DNA from: JBHIBC01 sp046758905 | Lineage (GTDB): Bacteria; Acidobacteriota; Polarisedimenticolia; Gp22-AA2 | Assembly (NCBI GenBank): GCA_046758905.1 | Contig: JBHIBC010000027.1 | Coordinates: 1 to 36,059, forward strand | DNA: 36,059 nucleotides | Direction of reading: 5' to 3' | In this document: in pieces, positions 7,535 through 15,383 of the stretch | Position numbering within the stretch: position 1 is the stretch's first letter | How the letters are laid out: the number at the start of each line of letters is the position of its first letter | Made by a program: the position numbers and the translations under genes | Notes under the pieces: model-generated | Databases searched by the model: none | What the model was told of the DNA's origin: nothing | What the model saw: the letters and a program-made list of their open reading frames with translations, nothing else

Positions 7535-8467
7535 ATGAAGGATGTCGTCGAGGGGCAGGTCTCTCAGCTGAATCCACTGCTCGCCATCCTAGTGTCGATG
7601 AGGCCGCGGCAGTGGATCAAGAACCTGGTGGTCTTCGCGGCCCTCGTTTTCGCTCAGAGGTTGACCGACCCGATCCCGCTGCTCAGGGCGACCGTGGGCG
7701 CGCTGCTGTTCACCGCCGTCAGCGGCGGCGTCTACATCATCAACGACCTGTTCGACGCCGATCGCGACCGCAGGCACCCCGCGAAGGCGGGCCGGCCGAT
7801 CGCGAGCGGGGCGCTCGGGACGGTGCCCGCCCTGACGGTCTCGCTGCTCGTCCTGGTCGCATCGCTGATGGCGGGTTTCACGGTGTCGCCTCCCTTCGGC
7901 GCCGTCCTTCTGGCCTACGTGGCGCTCAACGGGGCGTATTCACTGTGGCTCAAGGAGGTCGTGATCCTCGACGTCATGACGATCGCCGCCGGCTTCGTGA
8001 TGCGGGCCGTCGCCGGCGGCCTCATCATCGACGTGAAGATCTCCGCCTGGCTTATCCTGTGCACGATCCTGCTGTCGCTGTTCCTGGCGTTCTGCAAGCG
8101 GCGGCAGGAGCTCGTGGTGCTCGAGGCGGCCCCGGAGCACCGCTCGATCCTACGGGAGTACTCGGTGGAGTTCATCGACCAGATGATCAACGTCGTGACC
8201 GCCTCGACCGTGGTCGCCTACGCCCTCTATACCCTGTCGCCGGAGGTCGAGCTGAAGCTGGGGACGCGCCATCTCTACCTCACGGTGCCTTTCGTGCTGT
8301 ACGGCATCTTCCGGTACCTCTACCTAGTCCATCGCCGCAACGCGGGGGACAGCCCCACGCAGGCGTTCCTGACCGACCGGGCGTTGCTGGCGTGCGTCGG
8401 CCTGTGGGGCCTCGCCGTCATCCTCCTCCTGTACGCCGGCGCCCCTCCGGCCGCCTGGAGACCGTAG
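7535..8467 (+). CDS. UbiA-family prenyltransferase, decaprenyl-phosphate phosphoribosyltransferase-like
   Basis: This integral membrane enzyme of the UbiA superfamily has 310 residues and about eight to nine hydrophobic segments. The opening SMRPRQWIKNLVVFAAL and the first Asp-rich motif NDLFDADRDRRHP (N70, D71, D74, D78) followed by KAGRPIASG closely match the subgroup typified by mycobacterial Rv3806c, which makes decaprenylphosphoryl-phosphoribose. A second aspartate region includes LKEVVILDVMTIAAGFVMRA. The ATG is preceded by GGAGGGGAT. The gene sits between a polyprenyl-phosphate sugar synthase and GT-C enzymes, which fits a lipid-linked sugar donor pathway. Whether it uses phosphoribosyl pyrophosphate or another acceptor cannot be read from the sequence. 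Confidence 0.88.
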   Translation: MKDVVEGQVSQLNPLLAILVSMRPRQWIKNLVVFAALVFAQRLTDPIPLLRATVGALLFTAVSGGVYIINDLFDADRDRRHPAKAGRPIASGALGTVPALTVSLLVLVASLMAGFTVSPPFGAVLLAYVALNGAYSLWLKEVVILDVMTIAAGFVMRAVAGGLIIDVKISAWLILCTILLSLFLAFCKRRQELVVLEAAPEHRSILREYSVEFIDQMINVVTASTVVAYALYTLSPEVELKLGTRHLYLTVPFVLYGIFRYLYLVHRRNAGDSPTQAFLTDRALLACVGLWGLAVILLLYAGAPPAAWRP

Positions 8468-8484
8468 CGCAGGGCGGCTCGGCG

Positions 8485-8509
8485 TGGCACCCGTGCCAGG
8501 CCTTATAAT
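8485..8509 (+). promoter_or_regulatory. Inverted repeat next to a TATAAT box before the DUF362 gene
   Basis: TGGCAC-CC-GTGCCA (8485-8498) is a perfect 6-bp inverted repeat, followed five bases later by TATAAT (8504-8509). It lies just after the UbiA gene. It could be an operator beside a -10 box, but no -35 box is visible. Confidence 0.35.
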
Positions 8510-8552
8510 GAGCCTGGCCGGCCGACCGGCCCCCCTCGAGAGGCCCAAGACC

Positions 8553-9695
8553 GTGCAACGACCCCGGATCGCGGTCCTCAGGACCCGGCCAGACACCGTG
8601 CTGGAGGATTACGGCCGTCTGGTGCGGCTGGCGGGGGTCCGCTCGACCCTCGACACGGCGACTCCCACGCTCGTGAAGCTGAACCTGTCGTGGACCAAGT
8701 ACTTCCCGGCCTGCTCGAGTCAGCCCTGGCAGGTGGAGGGCGTGCTGCGGGCGCTGCTCGCGCAGGGCTACGACGCCGGCCGCCTGATCCCGGTGGAGAA
8801 CAGGACAGTGGTCACCGATCCCTGGAAGGGCGCGGCCAACAACGGGTGGCTGGACGTCCTCCGCCGGCTGGGGCTGTCGTTCACCGCCCTGACGGAGGTG
8901 CCCTGGACCACGTATAGTTTCCGGTCTCCCCTCCTCCGGCTGAATCAGATCTTTCCGGAGGGGATCGAGATCCCGGCGATCTATCCGGGGAAGAACGTCC
9001 TCCACCTCCCGACGGTGAAGACCCACGGACACGCGATCACCACCGGCTCGATCAAGAACTCCTTCGGGGGGCTGCTCAAGGAGGTGCGCCACTACGCCCA
9101 CAAGTACATGCACGAGGTCCTGGTGGATCTGATGTCCATGCAGCGGGAGCTGCACCCGGGGATCTTCACGGTCATGGACGGGACGGTGTGCGGCAACGGC
9201 GCCGGCCCGCGGACGATGGTGCCGGTGGAGGGGAACGTGATCCTGGCCGGGGCCGACTCGGTGGCGATCGACTCGGTGGCCGCGCGCATCATGGGGTTCG
9301 ACCCGATGCGCATCCCCTACCTGAGGATGTGCCACGAGCGCGGCCTGGGGGTGGCCGACCCGCGCGGCATCGAGCTGCTCGGCGACGACGTCTCCGGGAT
9401 GAACCTGCGCTTCGAGGTCAGCCGGTCGTTCGTCATCTGGGGCGACCAGATGCTCCGCCAGGGGCCGCTGCGATTCCTCGAGAGGATCGCGCTCCACTCG
9501 CCCCTGGTGGTCTGGGCCCCGGCGGCCTCCAACATCTACCACGACGTCCTGTGGTATCCCACCGTCGGGCGCGCGCGGATCGCGCGCTACCGCCGCACCG
9601 GCTGGGGGCGACTGTTCGATGGGCGCTACGGCGGCCCGAGAGCGCGACCGGGATCCTGGCAGCGGGCCAGCGGGGCTCCGGCGCGGGATGCGTGA
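8553..9695 (+). CDS. DUF362-domain protein
   Basis: A DUF362 protein, a family of unknown biochemical role. Conserved segments are VKLNLSWTKYFP, LHLPTVKTHGHAITTGSIKN, SFGGLLKEVRH, VMDGTVCGNGAGPRTMVP and LAGADSVAIDSVAARIMGF. Many relatives end in a 4Fe-4S ferredoxin domain; this protein has only scattered cysteines and no CxxCxxC cluster. Possible starts are ATG 8508, with a weak ribosome site, and GTG 8553, with GAGAGG nine bases upstream. I prefer GTG 8553 (380 residues) because it also leaves room for the TATAAT at 8504. The gene overlaps the sulfatase-like gene by eight bases and so belongs to the glycosylation run. Confidence 0.85.
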   Translation: MQRPRIAVLRTRPDTVLEDYGRLVRLAGVRSTLDTATPTLVKLNLSWTKYFPACSSQPWQVEGVLRALLAQGYDAGRLIPVENRTVVTDPWKGAANNGWLDVLRRLGLSFTALTEVPWTTYSFRSPLLRLNQIFPEGIEIPAIYPGKNVLHLPTVKTHGHAITTGSIKNSFGGLLKEVRHYAHKYMHEVLVDLMSMQRELHPGIFTVMDGTVCGNGAGPRTMVPVEGNVILAGADSVAIDSVAARIMGFDPMRIPYLRMCHERGLGVADPRGIELLGDDVSGMNLRFEVSRSFVIWGDQMLRQGPLRFLERIALHSPLVVWAPAASNIYHDVLWYPTVGRARIARYRRTGWGRLFDGRYGGPRARPGSWQRASGAPARDA

Positions 9696-11169
9696 GCGGC
9701 GCACCCCGTCCCGCGCCGCCGCCCGGCTCCTTCTGCCGGCGGTCGGCCTGGCGCTCCTGGCGGCCTGCGGCGTCGAGGGTGATGGGACGGGCGGAGCGGG
9801 CGGCGCGTCATTTCCGAACCTGCTGCTGATCACCGTCGACACGCTGCGCCCCGATCACCTGGGATGCTACGGATACCGGCGCCCCACCAGCCCCCACATC
9901 GACGCGCTGGCGCGGGAGGGGGTTCTGTTCAGGCGCGCGATCACCGCCGCAGGACGGACGGTCCAGTCCTTCCCCTCGATCCTCACCGGCGTCTACCCGA
10001 TGGTTCACGGACTGCGCTACGAGGGGCAGAGCCACGAGGTCCTCGCCTCGCGCCTCACGCTCACGCGCGTCCTGAGGGACAACGGTTACGACGCGTTCGC
10101 CGTGACGCAGGGCCTGAACGTCGGCCTGCACCGCGATTTCGACCTCTACGACCCCGACGTGTACCTCGACGAGCGCGGGAACCGTGTCCTGGTCCCCACG
10201 CGCGACGACCGGCAGGCGAGCCGGAAGGCGATCGCCTGGCTCCGGCGGCGTCGCGGGCGGCCCGGCCCCTTCTTCCTCTGGCTGCGCTACAACGCCCCGC
10301 ATTGGCCCTACGCCCCGCCCGAGCCGTACGCGGAATCGTTCGACCCGACCTATCGCGGCGCGCACACCTTCAATGCGGCGGAGCGCCCGGGCGTCGAGAG
10401 GGGCGACATCATCTTCGGCCTCACCCGCCTTCCCGACCGGGAGGTGGAGCACGCCGTCGCCCACTACGACGGCGAGATCGCCTACGCCGACGCCGCGATC
10501 GGAGAGCTGATCGCGGCGCTGAAGACCATGGGGATGAAGCAGCGCACGCTCGTCGTCCTGACCTCGGACCACGGCGAGAGCCTCGGCGAGCACGACTACT
10601 TCTTCGAGCACGGCGCCTACCTTTACGAGCCGACCGTCCGGGTGCCGCTGATCCTGTCGGCGCCGGGGTTGCTGCCGCCCGGCCGGGCCGTCGAGGAGCA
10701 GGCGCGCACCATCGACATCTTCCCGACCGTCCTGGACCTGCTGGGCATTGAGATCCCCGCCGGCCTGCAGGGCGTGAGCCTGGTGCCCCGCGCCCGCGGC
10801 GAGGAGGCGAGGCCCGGCCCCGTCGCCTACGCGGAATCGGGCCGCAACTTCTACCCCGAGAACCCGCGCCAGTACGTCGGGGGGATCGCCGGCAAGTGGA
10901 GGATGGTGCGCAGCGACCGCTTCAAGCTGATCCGGATCCCGAGGGATCCGGAGCCGATCTGGGAGCTGTACGACCTCGCCACCGACCCGGGGGAGACGGT
11001 CAACGTCCTGGCGGACCACCCCGGCGAGGCGGCGCGGCTGCGCGAAGAGCTCGAGGCGCTGCTGGCGTCCGATCCGGGGCGCGATGATCGCGAGGAGCCG
11101 CCCCTTCCCGAGGAGCTCGAGCGACGTCTGCGCTCGCTCGGGTACGTCGGCGGCGCCCGGGCTCGATGA
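9688..11169 (+). CDS. Sulfatase-like lipoprotein lacking the formylglycine motif
   Basis: An alkaline-phosphatase/sulfatase superfamily enzyme of 493 residues. It begins with a lipoprotein signal (lipobox LAAC, lipidated C27), so it acts in the periplasm or on a membrane surface. Metal-binding motifs are present: ITVDTLRPDHLGCYGYRRP (D51), TSDHGESLGEHDYFFEHG and the downstream KLIRIP region. The nucleophile segment reads QSFPSILTG (S94, P96, S97), so the Cys/Ser-x-Pro-Ser-Arg consensus has serine and lacks the arginine; formylglycine formation from cysteine is not possible. It may be a phosphohydrolase, phosphoglycerol or phosphoethanolamine transferase-like enzyme. The C terminus LRSLGYVGG is common in this subgroup. 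The ATG overlaps the DUF362 stop, and its TGA overlaps the next ATG. Confidence 0.9.
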   Translation: MRERRTPSRAAARLLLPAVGLALLAACGVEGDGTGGAGGASFPNLLLITVDTLRPDHLGCYGYRRPTSPHIDALAREGVLFRRAITAAGRTVQSFPSILTGVYPMVHGLRYEGQSHEVLASRLTLTRVLRDNGYDAFAVTQGLNVGLHRDFDLYDPDVYLDERGNRVLVPTRDDRQASRKAIAWLRRRRGRPGPFFLWLRYNAPHWPYAPPEPYAESFDPTYRGAHTFNAAERPGVERGDIIFGLTRLPDREVEHAVAHYDGEIAYADAAIGELIAALKTMGMKQRTLVVLTSDHGESLGEHDYFFEHGAYLYEPTVRVPLILSAPGLLPPGRAVEEQARTIDIFPTVLDLLGIEIPAGLQGVSLVPRARGEEARPGPVAYAESGRNFYPENPRQYVGGIAGKWRMVRSDRFKLIRIPRDPEPIWELYDLATDPGETVNVLADHPGEAARLREELEALLASDPGRDDREEPPLPEELERRLRSLGYVGGARAR

Positions 11170-13340
11170 CCGGACGCGCCGGGGACTGGCGGCGCTACGT
11201 CGTCCTCGCCGCCATCGCCGTCGCCGCCAACCTTCCGTCCCTGTCCCCCGGTTTCATCCACGACGACCACCGCATCATCGAGCAGAACGAGCTGATCCGC
11301 GACCTGACCCGCCTGCCGGAGATGCTCACCAGGGGGTACTGGAGCGTCGGCGAGGAGCGGGTCCCCAACCTCTACCGGCCGGTCACGATCCTCTCGTTCG
11401 GGGTCAACCACGCGCTCGGGGGCCTCCGCCCGCTAGGATACCGCGTGACGAACCTCCTCCTGCACGCGCTGGTCAGCCTCCTCGTCCTGGCCCTGGCCTC
11501 CCGCGTCCTCGGGGCCCGGCCGGGCGCGCCGGCCGGGGGTGGCGCCTTCGTCGCCGCCGCGCTGTTCGCGGTGCACCCGGTCCACACCGAGGTGTTGGGG
11601 GAGGTCGTGGGGCGGGCCGAACTCCTCGCGGCGCTCGGGGTCGTCGGGTCCGTCCTGACCTTCCTGGAGGCGCGGCGGCGCGGGTCGGAGCGCGGCGCGG
11701 GCGCCGCGGCCGGATGGTACGCGGCCTCCCTCGCCCTGTTCCTCGCCGCCTTCCTGTCCAAGGAGAACGCCTTTGTGGCTCCTCTGCTGGTGCTGGCGGC
11801 CGACCGGCTGCTCGTTCGTCGGCGCATCGCCTGGGGCTTCCACGCGGCCGCGGCGGCGTCCCTCGCCCTCGTGCTGGCGGCGCGCGTGGCCGTGCTGGGC
11901 GGGCTGCAGCCGGAGGGGACCATCCATTACGTCGACAACCCGATCGCCCACGCGCCGTTCCTTCCCGGCCGGCTGACGGCGCTCGCGGTGATCGCCAGGT
12001 ACGCGCTCCTGCTGGTCCTGCCGGCGCGGCTGTCGATCGACTACTCGTACGACGTGATCCCGCTCGCCCGCTCCCTGCTGGAGCCGGGCGTGTTGCTCGG
12101 GATCGGCGTTGTCGCCGGCTGGGCCGCGTCGATGGCGGCGGCGCGGCGCGTTCCGGCCGCCGCCTACGCGCTGCTCTGGACCGCTCTGGCGATCGCCCCG
12201 GTCGCCAACCTGTTCCTGCCGATCGGCACCATCATGGCGGAGCGCCTGCTCTACCTCCCCTCGGTGGGCGTCTGCCTGGTGGCGGGGATCACGGTGGGGC
12301 GGTTCGGGAGACGCATGTCGTCGGCGCGGGGAAGGAGATGGCTCGGCGCGGCGGTGGCGGCCGCTCTGCTGCTCCTGGCCGTGCGCTCCTTCGTCCGGCT
12401 GCGCGAGTGGCGCGACGACTACACGGTCTTCCGGGCGGCGTTGGAGGTGGGGCCGCGCAGCGTCCGCTCGCTGTTCAATTACGGGGCGGCCTGCGAGAGG
12501 CGCGGGGAGGACGGGGAGGCGGCGCGGGTCTACCTCGAGGCGACCGCGCTGTGGCCCGCCTTCGCCGAGGCGCATTACAACCTCGGCGGGGTCTACGCGC
12601 GCGCCGGCAACTGGGAGGGAGCGATCCGGCACTACCGGCTGGCGCTGCGCGAGGAGCCGGGGAACGTGCGCTACCTGGTTAACCTGGCGCGCGGCCTGAA
12701 CGGCGGTGGGGAGCACCGGGAGGCGATCGAGGTCCTCGGGCGGGCCCTGGAGATCCGGCCCGACAGCGCCGAGGCGTATACCAACCTGGGCGCCGCGCAC
12801 CTGGCCCTGGGCGACCCGCGCTCCGCCGTCCTCGCCTACACCGAGGCCGCGCGCCTGCGGCCCGAGGACGCCGATTACCAGAGGAACCTCGGCCTGGCGC
12901 ACGGGAGGGCCGGCGAGCCGGCCCCGGCGATCGAGGCGTTCCGCCGGGGGCTGGCGCTGCGGCCCGGCGACCCGGACCTCCTGCTGGCGCTTGGGGTGGC
13001 CCTGCTGCAAACCGAGGACCGGCAGGCAGCGCTCGACGCGCTCGAGTCGGCGGTCCTCTCCCGGCCCCGAGAGCCGATCGCGCGCTATCAGCTGGCCCGA
13101 GCCCTCCAGGCGGCCGGACGGCTGGACCGAGCGGTCGCCGAGTATCGCGCCTCCCAGCGTCTGGCGCCGTCCTCCCCCGTGCCGCTCAGGGACCTCGGGC
13201 TGCTGCTGCTCCGGATGGGGGACGAGGACGGCGCCCGCGACGCTCTCGAGCGCGCCGACGCCCTCGACGCGGGCGGCGGCGTCATGGACGAGGAGGCGAG
13301 CCGGGCCCTGGAGCGCCTGCGGAGCGCGTCGGGCCCCTGA
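11166..13340 (+). CDS. TMTC-like GT-C glycosyltransferase with eight C-terminal TPR repeats
   Basis: A 724-residue membrane protein built like the TMTC O-mannosyltransferases. The N-terminal part, to about residue 420, has around ten hydrophobic segments and an early luminal-loop acid pair in GFIHDDHRIIEQNE (D33, D34), then PNLYRPVTILSF and VHPVHTEVLGEVVGRAELL, all typical. The C-terminal part has eight 34-residue TPR units, for example AEAHYNLGGVYARAGNWEGA and AEAYTNLGAAHLALGDPRSA. By family analogy it would use a polyprenyl-phosphate sugar to modify proteins outside the membrane, the TPRs choosing substrates. The ATG overlaps the sulfatase stop (ATGA). The last 59 bases overlap the 3' end of the opposing GT39-like gene. 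Confidence 0.9.
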   Translation: MTGRAGDWRRYVVLAAIAVAANLPSLSPGFIHDDHRIIEQNELIRDLTRLPEMLTRGYWSVGEERVPNLYRPVTILSFGVNHALGGLRPLGYRVTNLLLHALVSLLVLALASRVLGARPGAPAGGGAFVAAALFAVHPVHTEVLGEVVGRAELLAALGVVGSVLTFLEARRRGSERGAGAAAGWYAASLALFLAAFLSKENAFVAPLLVLAADRLLVRRRIAWGFHAAAAASLALVLAARVAVLGGLQPEGTIHYVDNPIAHAPFLPGRLTALAVIARYALLLVLPARLSIDYSYDVIPLARSLLEPGVLLGIGVVAGWAASMAAARRVPAAAYALLWTALAIAPVANLFLPIGTIMAERLLYLPSVGVCLVAGITVGRFGRRMSSARGRRWLGAAVAAALLLLAVRSFVRLREWRDDYTVFRAALEVGPRSVRSLFNYGAACERRGEDGEAARVYLEATALWPAFAEAHYNLGGVYARAGNWEGAIRHYRLALREEPGNVRYLVNLARGLNGGGEHREAIEVLGRALEIRPDSAEAYTNLGAAHLALGDPRSAVLAYTEAARLRPEDADYQRNLGLAHGRAGEPAPAIEAFRRGLALRPGDPDLLLALGVALLQTEDRQAALDALESAVLSRPREPIARYQLARALQAAGRLDRAVAEYRASQRLAPSSPVPLRDLGLLLLRMGDEDGARDALERADALDAGGGVMDEEASRALERLRSASGP

Positions 13341-15255
13341 GCGCTCGCGGCGCGCCCGGGGCGGCCGACTCGCCCGCGGCCTCCTCGTATTCCCGGATCG
13401 CCCTCAACACTTCCTGCGCCAGCTCGTTGCCGGGATCGTACCGGAGGGCCCGGCGGGCCTCGAACCCGGCCAGATCGAGTAGGCGGAAGTTCAGACACAG
13501 CAGGGCGATCCGGGCGTGGCTGTCGGCGTCGCCGGTGACGTCGTAGAGCAGATACGAGTACCCCGGCATGGCGACCGGCTCGCGCCCGTCCAGCCAGTCG
13601 TACAGGTGATGATCGGAGAAGTGGGTCGAGTGGCGCACCATGGCGCTGATGGCGAACAGCTCGCGCTCGACCCCGCCGGGCACGCGTGTGTAGCGCCGCC
13701 TGGCGGCCTCCAGGTTCCCCGAACCCGGCACGTACTGGTAGCGCACGCCGTAGTACCAGGGATCCGAGTTGCCGGAGAAGGCGCAGTAGATCGCCGGCAG
13801 GCCGGTCGCGTCCACGAATCGGCGCAGCGCCTTGGCCGACTGGCCCCAATCCAGGTTCGAGTCGAGAAGGACCAGGTGGCCGTTGGCGGGCCCGCCGGCG
13901 AACTGGTTGAAGTAGGCCAGCTGGTGGGGCGCGATGCGGGCCGCCTCGACCAGGTTCCACGACAGGCAGAGGGCCGCGGCGATCGGCACCAGGGCCCCCC
14001 GCGCCCGCGCGACCGCTCCCTCGCCCCTCGAGCGGCCGGGGAGCCACGCGGTCGCGAGCCTTCCGGCCGAGATGAACAGGAACGGGTAGATCGGCAGCAG
14101 GTGTCGCAGGCCGATGTTGACCTTCCACAGGCAGGTGATCAGGAGGGTGATGAGGATGGGGAGCCACAAGAACAGCTCATCCCTGAGCCCGCGGCGCGCT
14201 CCTGCGAGCGCCGCCGGAAAGGAGAGGGCGATGAGCGCCAAGGTCCCGATCGGCGTCTTGACCGCGAGCGCGAAGAGGAAGTAGTACCACCAGCCCCCGT
14301 CGGTGATCTCCCCCATCAGGTAGGCCCGGTGTCCGGCGGCCGAGTGCTTCAGCCCGCGCTCCAGGCCGACGAGGTATGCCGGCAGGCCGCTCCCGGCGTA
14401 GGTGATCGTCACGACCACGGCGGCCACGGCCACCACCACGGCGGCGGCCCCGGCGAGCGCCGCGATGCGGGGGAGCGCGAGAGCGCCGCCGGGGGCCTCG
14501 CCGCAGCGGCGGGACAGCGGCCGTCTCGGCAGCGGGGCGCGGGTCAGCAGCAGCGTCAGCCCCAGCGCCGCGAAGATCGGCACGAGCCACAGGGCGGTGT
14601 ACTTGGATGCGAACGCCCCGCCGACCGTCAGGCCGACGAGGAGCAATCGCCGCGGCGCCGGCCTCTCGGACCAGTGCCACAGCGCGTGGATCGAGAGGAA
14701 CATGAACAGTGTCACCCCCAGGTCGGTGGTCACGAGCGACGAGTGGGCCACCACGTTGGGGTCGAGCGCGTACAGGGCGAGCGACAGCAGCGCCGCCCGG
14801 GGGCCGAACAGTCGCCGCGCCCGGAGGAAGATGCCCCAGCCCAGCAGCAGCGACAGGAGCAGGATCGGCATCCGCGCTAGGAGCAGGATCGTGTCGTTGG
14901 AGTGCCGGTTCTCGTGCACGAAGATCCGGCCGAGATTCCACTCCTCGCCGGCCTCCCACAGCGGCCCGAGGGGGAAGGACAGGTCGAGGAGCAGCAGCGG
15001 CACGGCCGCGATCTCCTTGATGAGAGGCGGGTGCTCGGGGTTGAGGCGGAAATCCCCCTTGGTGATGTAGGAATAGCCGGCGACGATGTGGGCCGCCTCG
15101 TCGCTGGTCTGGGACGATTCGCCGATGAAGCAGGCCCCCTGCGCCAGGAGGAGGGCCAGCAGGAGGAGGGCGATGCGGGTCGACCGTCGGAGATCGCGGG
15201 CCGCGCCGGCCGCGGGTGCGGCGTGGCGGCTCGCGAGGGTCCGGGCGCTCGACAT
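13282..15255 (-). CDS. GT39-like (dolichyl-phosphate-mannose-protein mannosyltransferase-type) membrane glycosyltransferase
   Basis: A GT-C membrane enzyme of 657 residues with about eleven hydrophobic segments. The acidic catalytic pair appears in SQTSDEAAHIVAGYSY (D52, E53), followed by NPEHPPLIKEIAAVPLL and LDPNVVAHSSLVTTDLG, hallmarks of PMT-like proteins that take sugar from a polyprenyl phosphate. The C-terminal soluble part contains NLDWGQSAKALRRF and DPWYYGVRYQYVPG. The frame can open at a TTG (15294), but that codon lies inside the -35 box; the ATG at 15255 is the better start. It is a full-length paralogue of the divergent gene at 15384. Its 3' end overlaps the TMTC-like gene by 59 bases. 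Confidence 0.9.
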   Translation of the reverse strand: MSSARTLASRHAAPAAGAARDLRRSTRIALLLLALLLAQGACFIGESSQTSDEAAHIVAGYSYITKGDFRLNPEHPPLIKEIAAVPLLLLDLSFPLGPLWEAGEEWNLGRIFVHENRHSNDTILLLARMPILLLSLLLGWGIFLRARRLFGPRAALLSLALYALDPNVVAHSSLVTTDLGVTLFMFLSIHALWHWSERPAPRRLLLVGLTVGGAFASKYTALWLVPIFAALGLTLLLTRAPLPRRPLSRRCGEAPGGALALPRIAALAGAAAVVVAVAAVVVTITYAGSGLPAYLVGLERGLKHSAAGHRAYLMGEITDGGWWYYFLFALAVKTPIGTLALIALSFPAALAGARRGLRDELFLWLPILITLLITCLWKVNIGLRHLLPIYPFLFISAGRLATAWLPGRSRGEGAVARARGALVPIAAALCLSWNLVEAARIAPHQLAYFNQFAGGPANGHLVLLDSNLDWGQSAKALRRFVDATGLPAIYCAFSGNSDPWYYGVRYQYVPGSGNLEAARRRYTRVPGGVERELFAISAMVRHSTHFSDHHLYDWLDGREPVAMPGYSYLLYDVTGDADSHARIALLCLNFRLLDLAGFEARRALRYDPGNELAQEVLRAIREYEEAAGESAAPGAPRALRGPTRSAGAPGPGSPPRP

Positions 15256-15265
15256 CGGGAGGGCG

Positions 15266-15294
15266 AATCTACTGCACGCCCGGAGGCGCGTCAA
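15266..15294 (-). promoter_or_regulatory. Promoter of the minus-strand GT39-like gene (TTGACG-N17-TAGATT)
   Basis: TTGACG (15294-15289) and TAGATT (15271-15266) are spaced by 17 bp. Only ten bases separate the -10 box from ATG 15255, so the 5' leader would be about 0-4 nt. It begins with the same GTTGACGCG string as the ccmE promoter. Confidence 0.65.
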
Positions 15295-15367
15295 CGGCCC
15301 GCCGGCCGGGGCATCGGCGGCCCTTGATGCGGCCCGCGGCGCGGTGCAGGGACGGCCCGGATCGATG

Positions 15368-15376
15368 TGCTACGAT
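15368..15376 (+). promoter_or_regulatory. Extended -10 promoter (TGCTACGAT) of the plus-strand GT39-like gene
   Basis: TGC followed by TACGAT forms an extended -10 element ending seven bases before ATG 15384, predicting a leaderless mRNA. No convincing -35 box is seen. Confidence 0.5.
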
Positions 15377-15383
15377 TCGTCCC

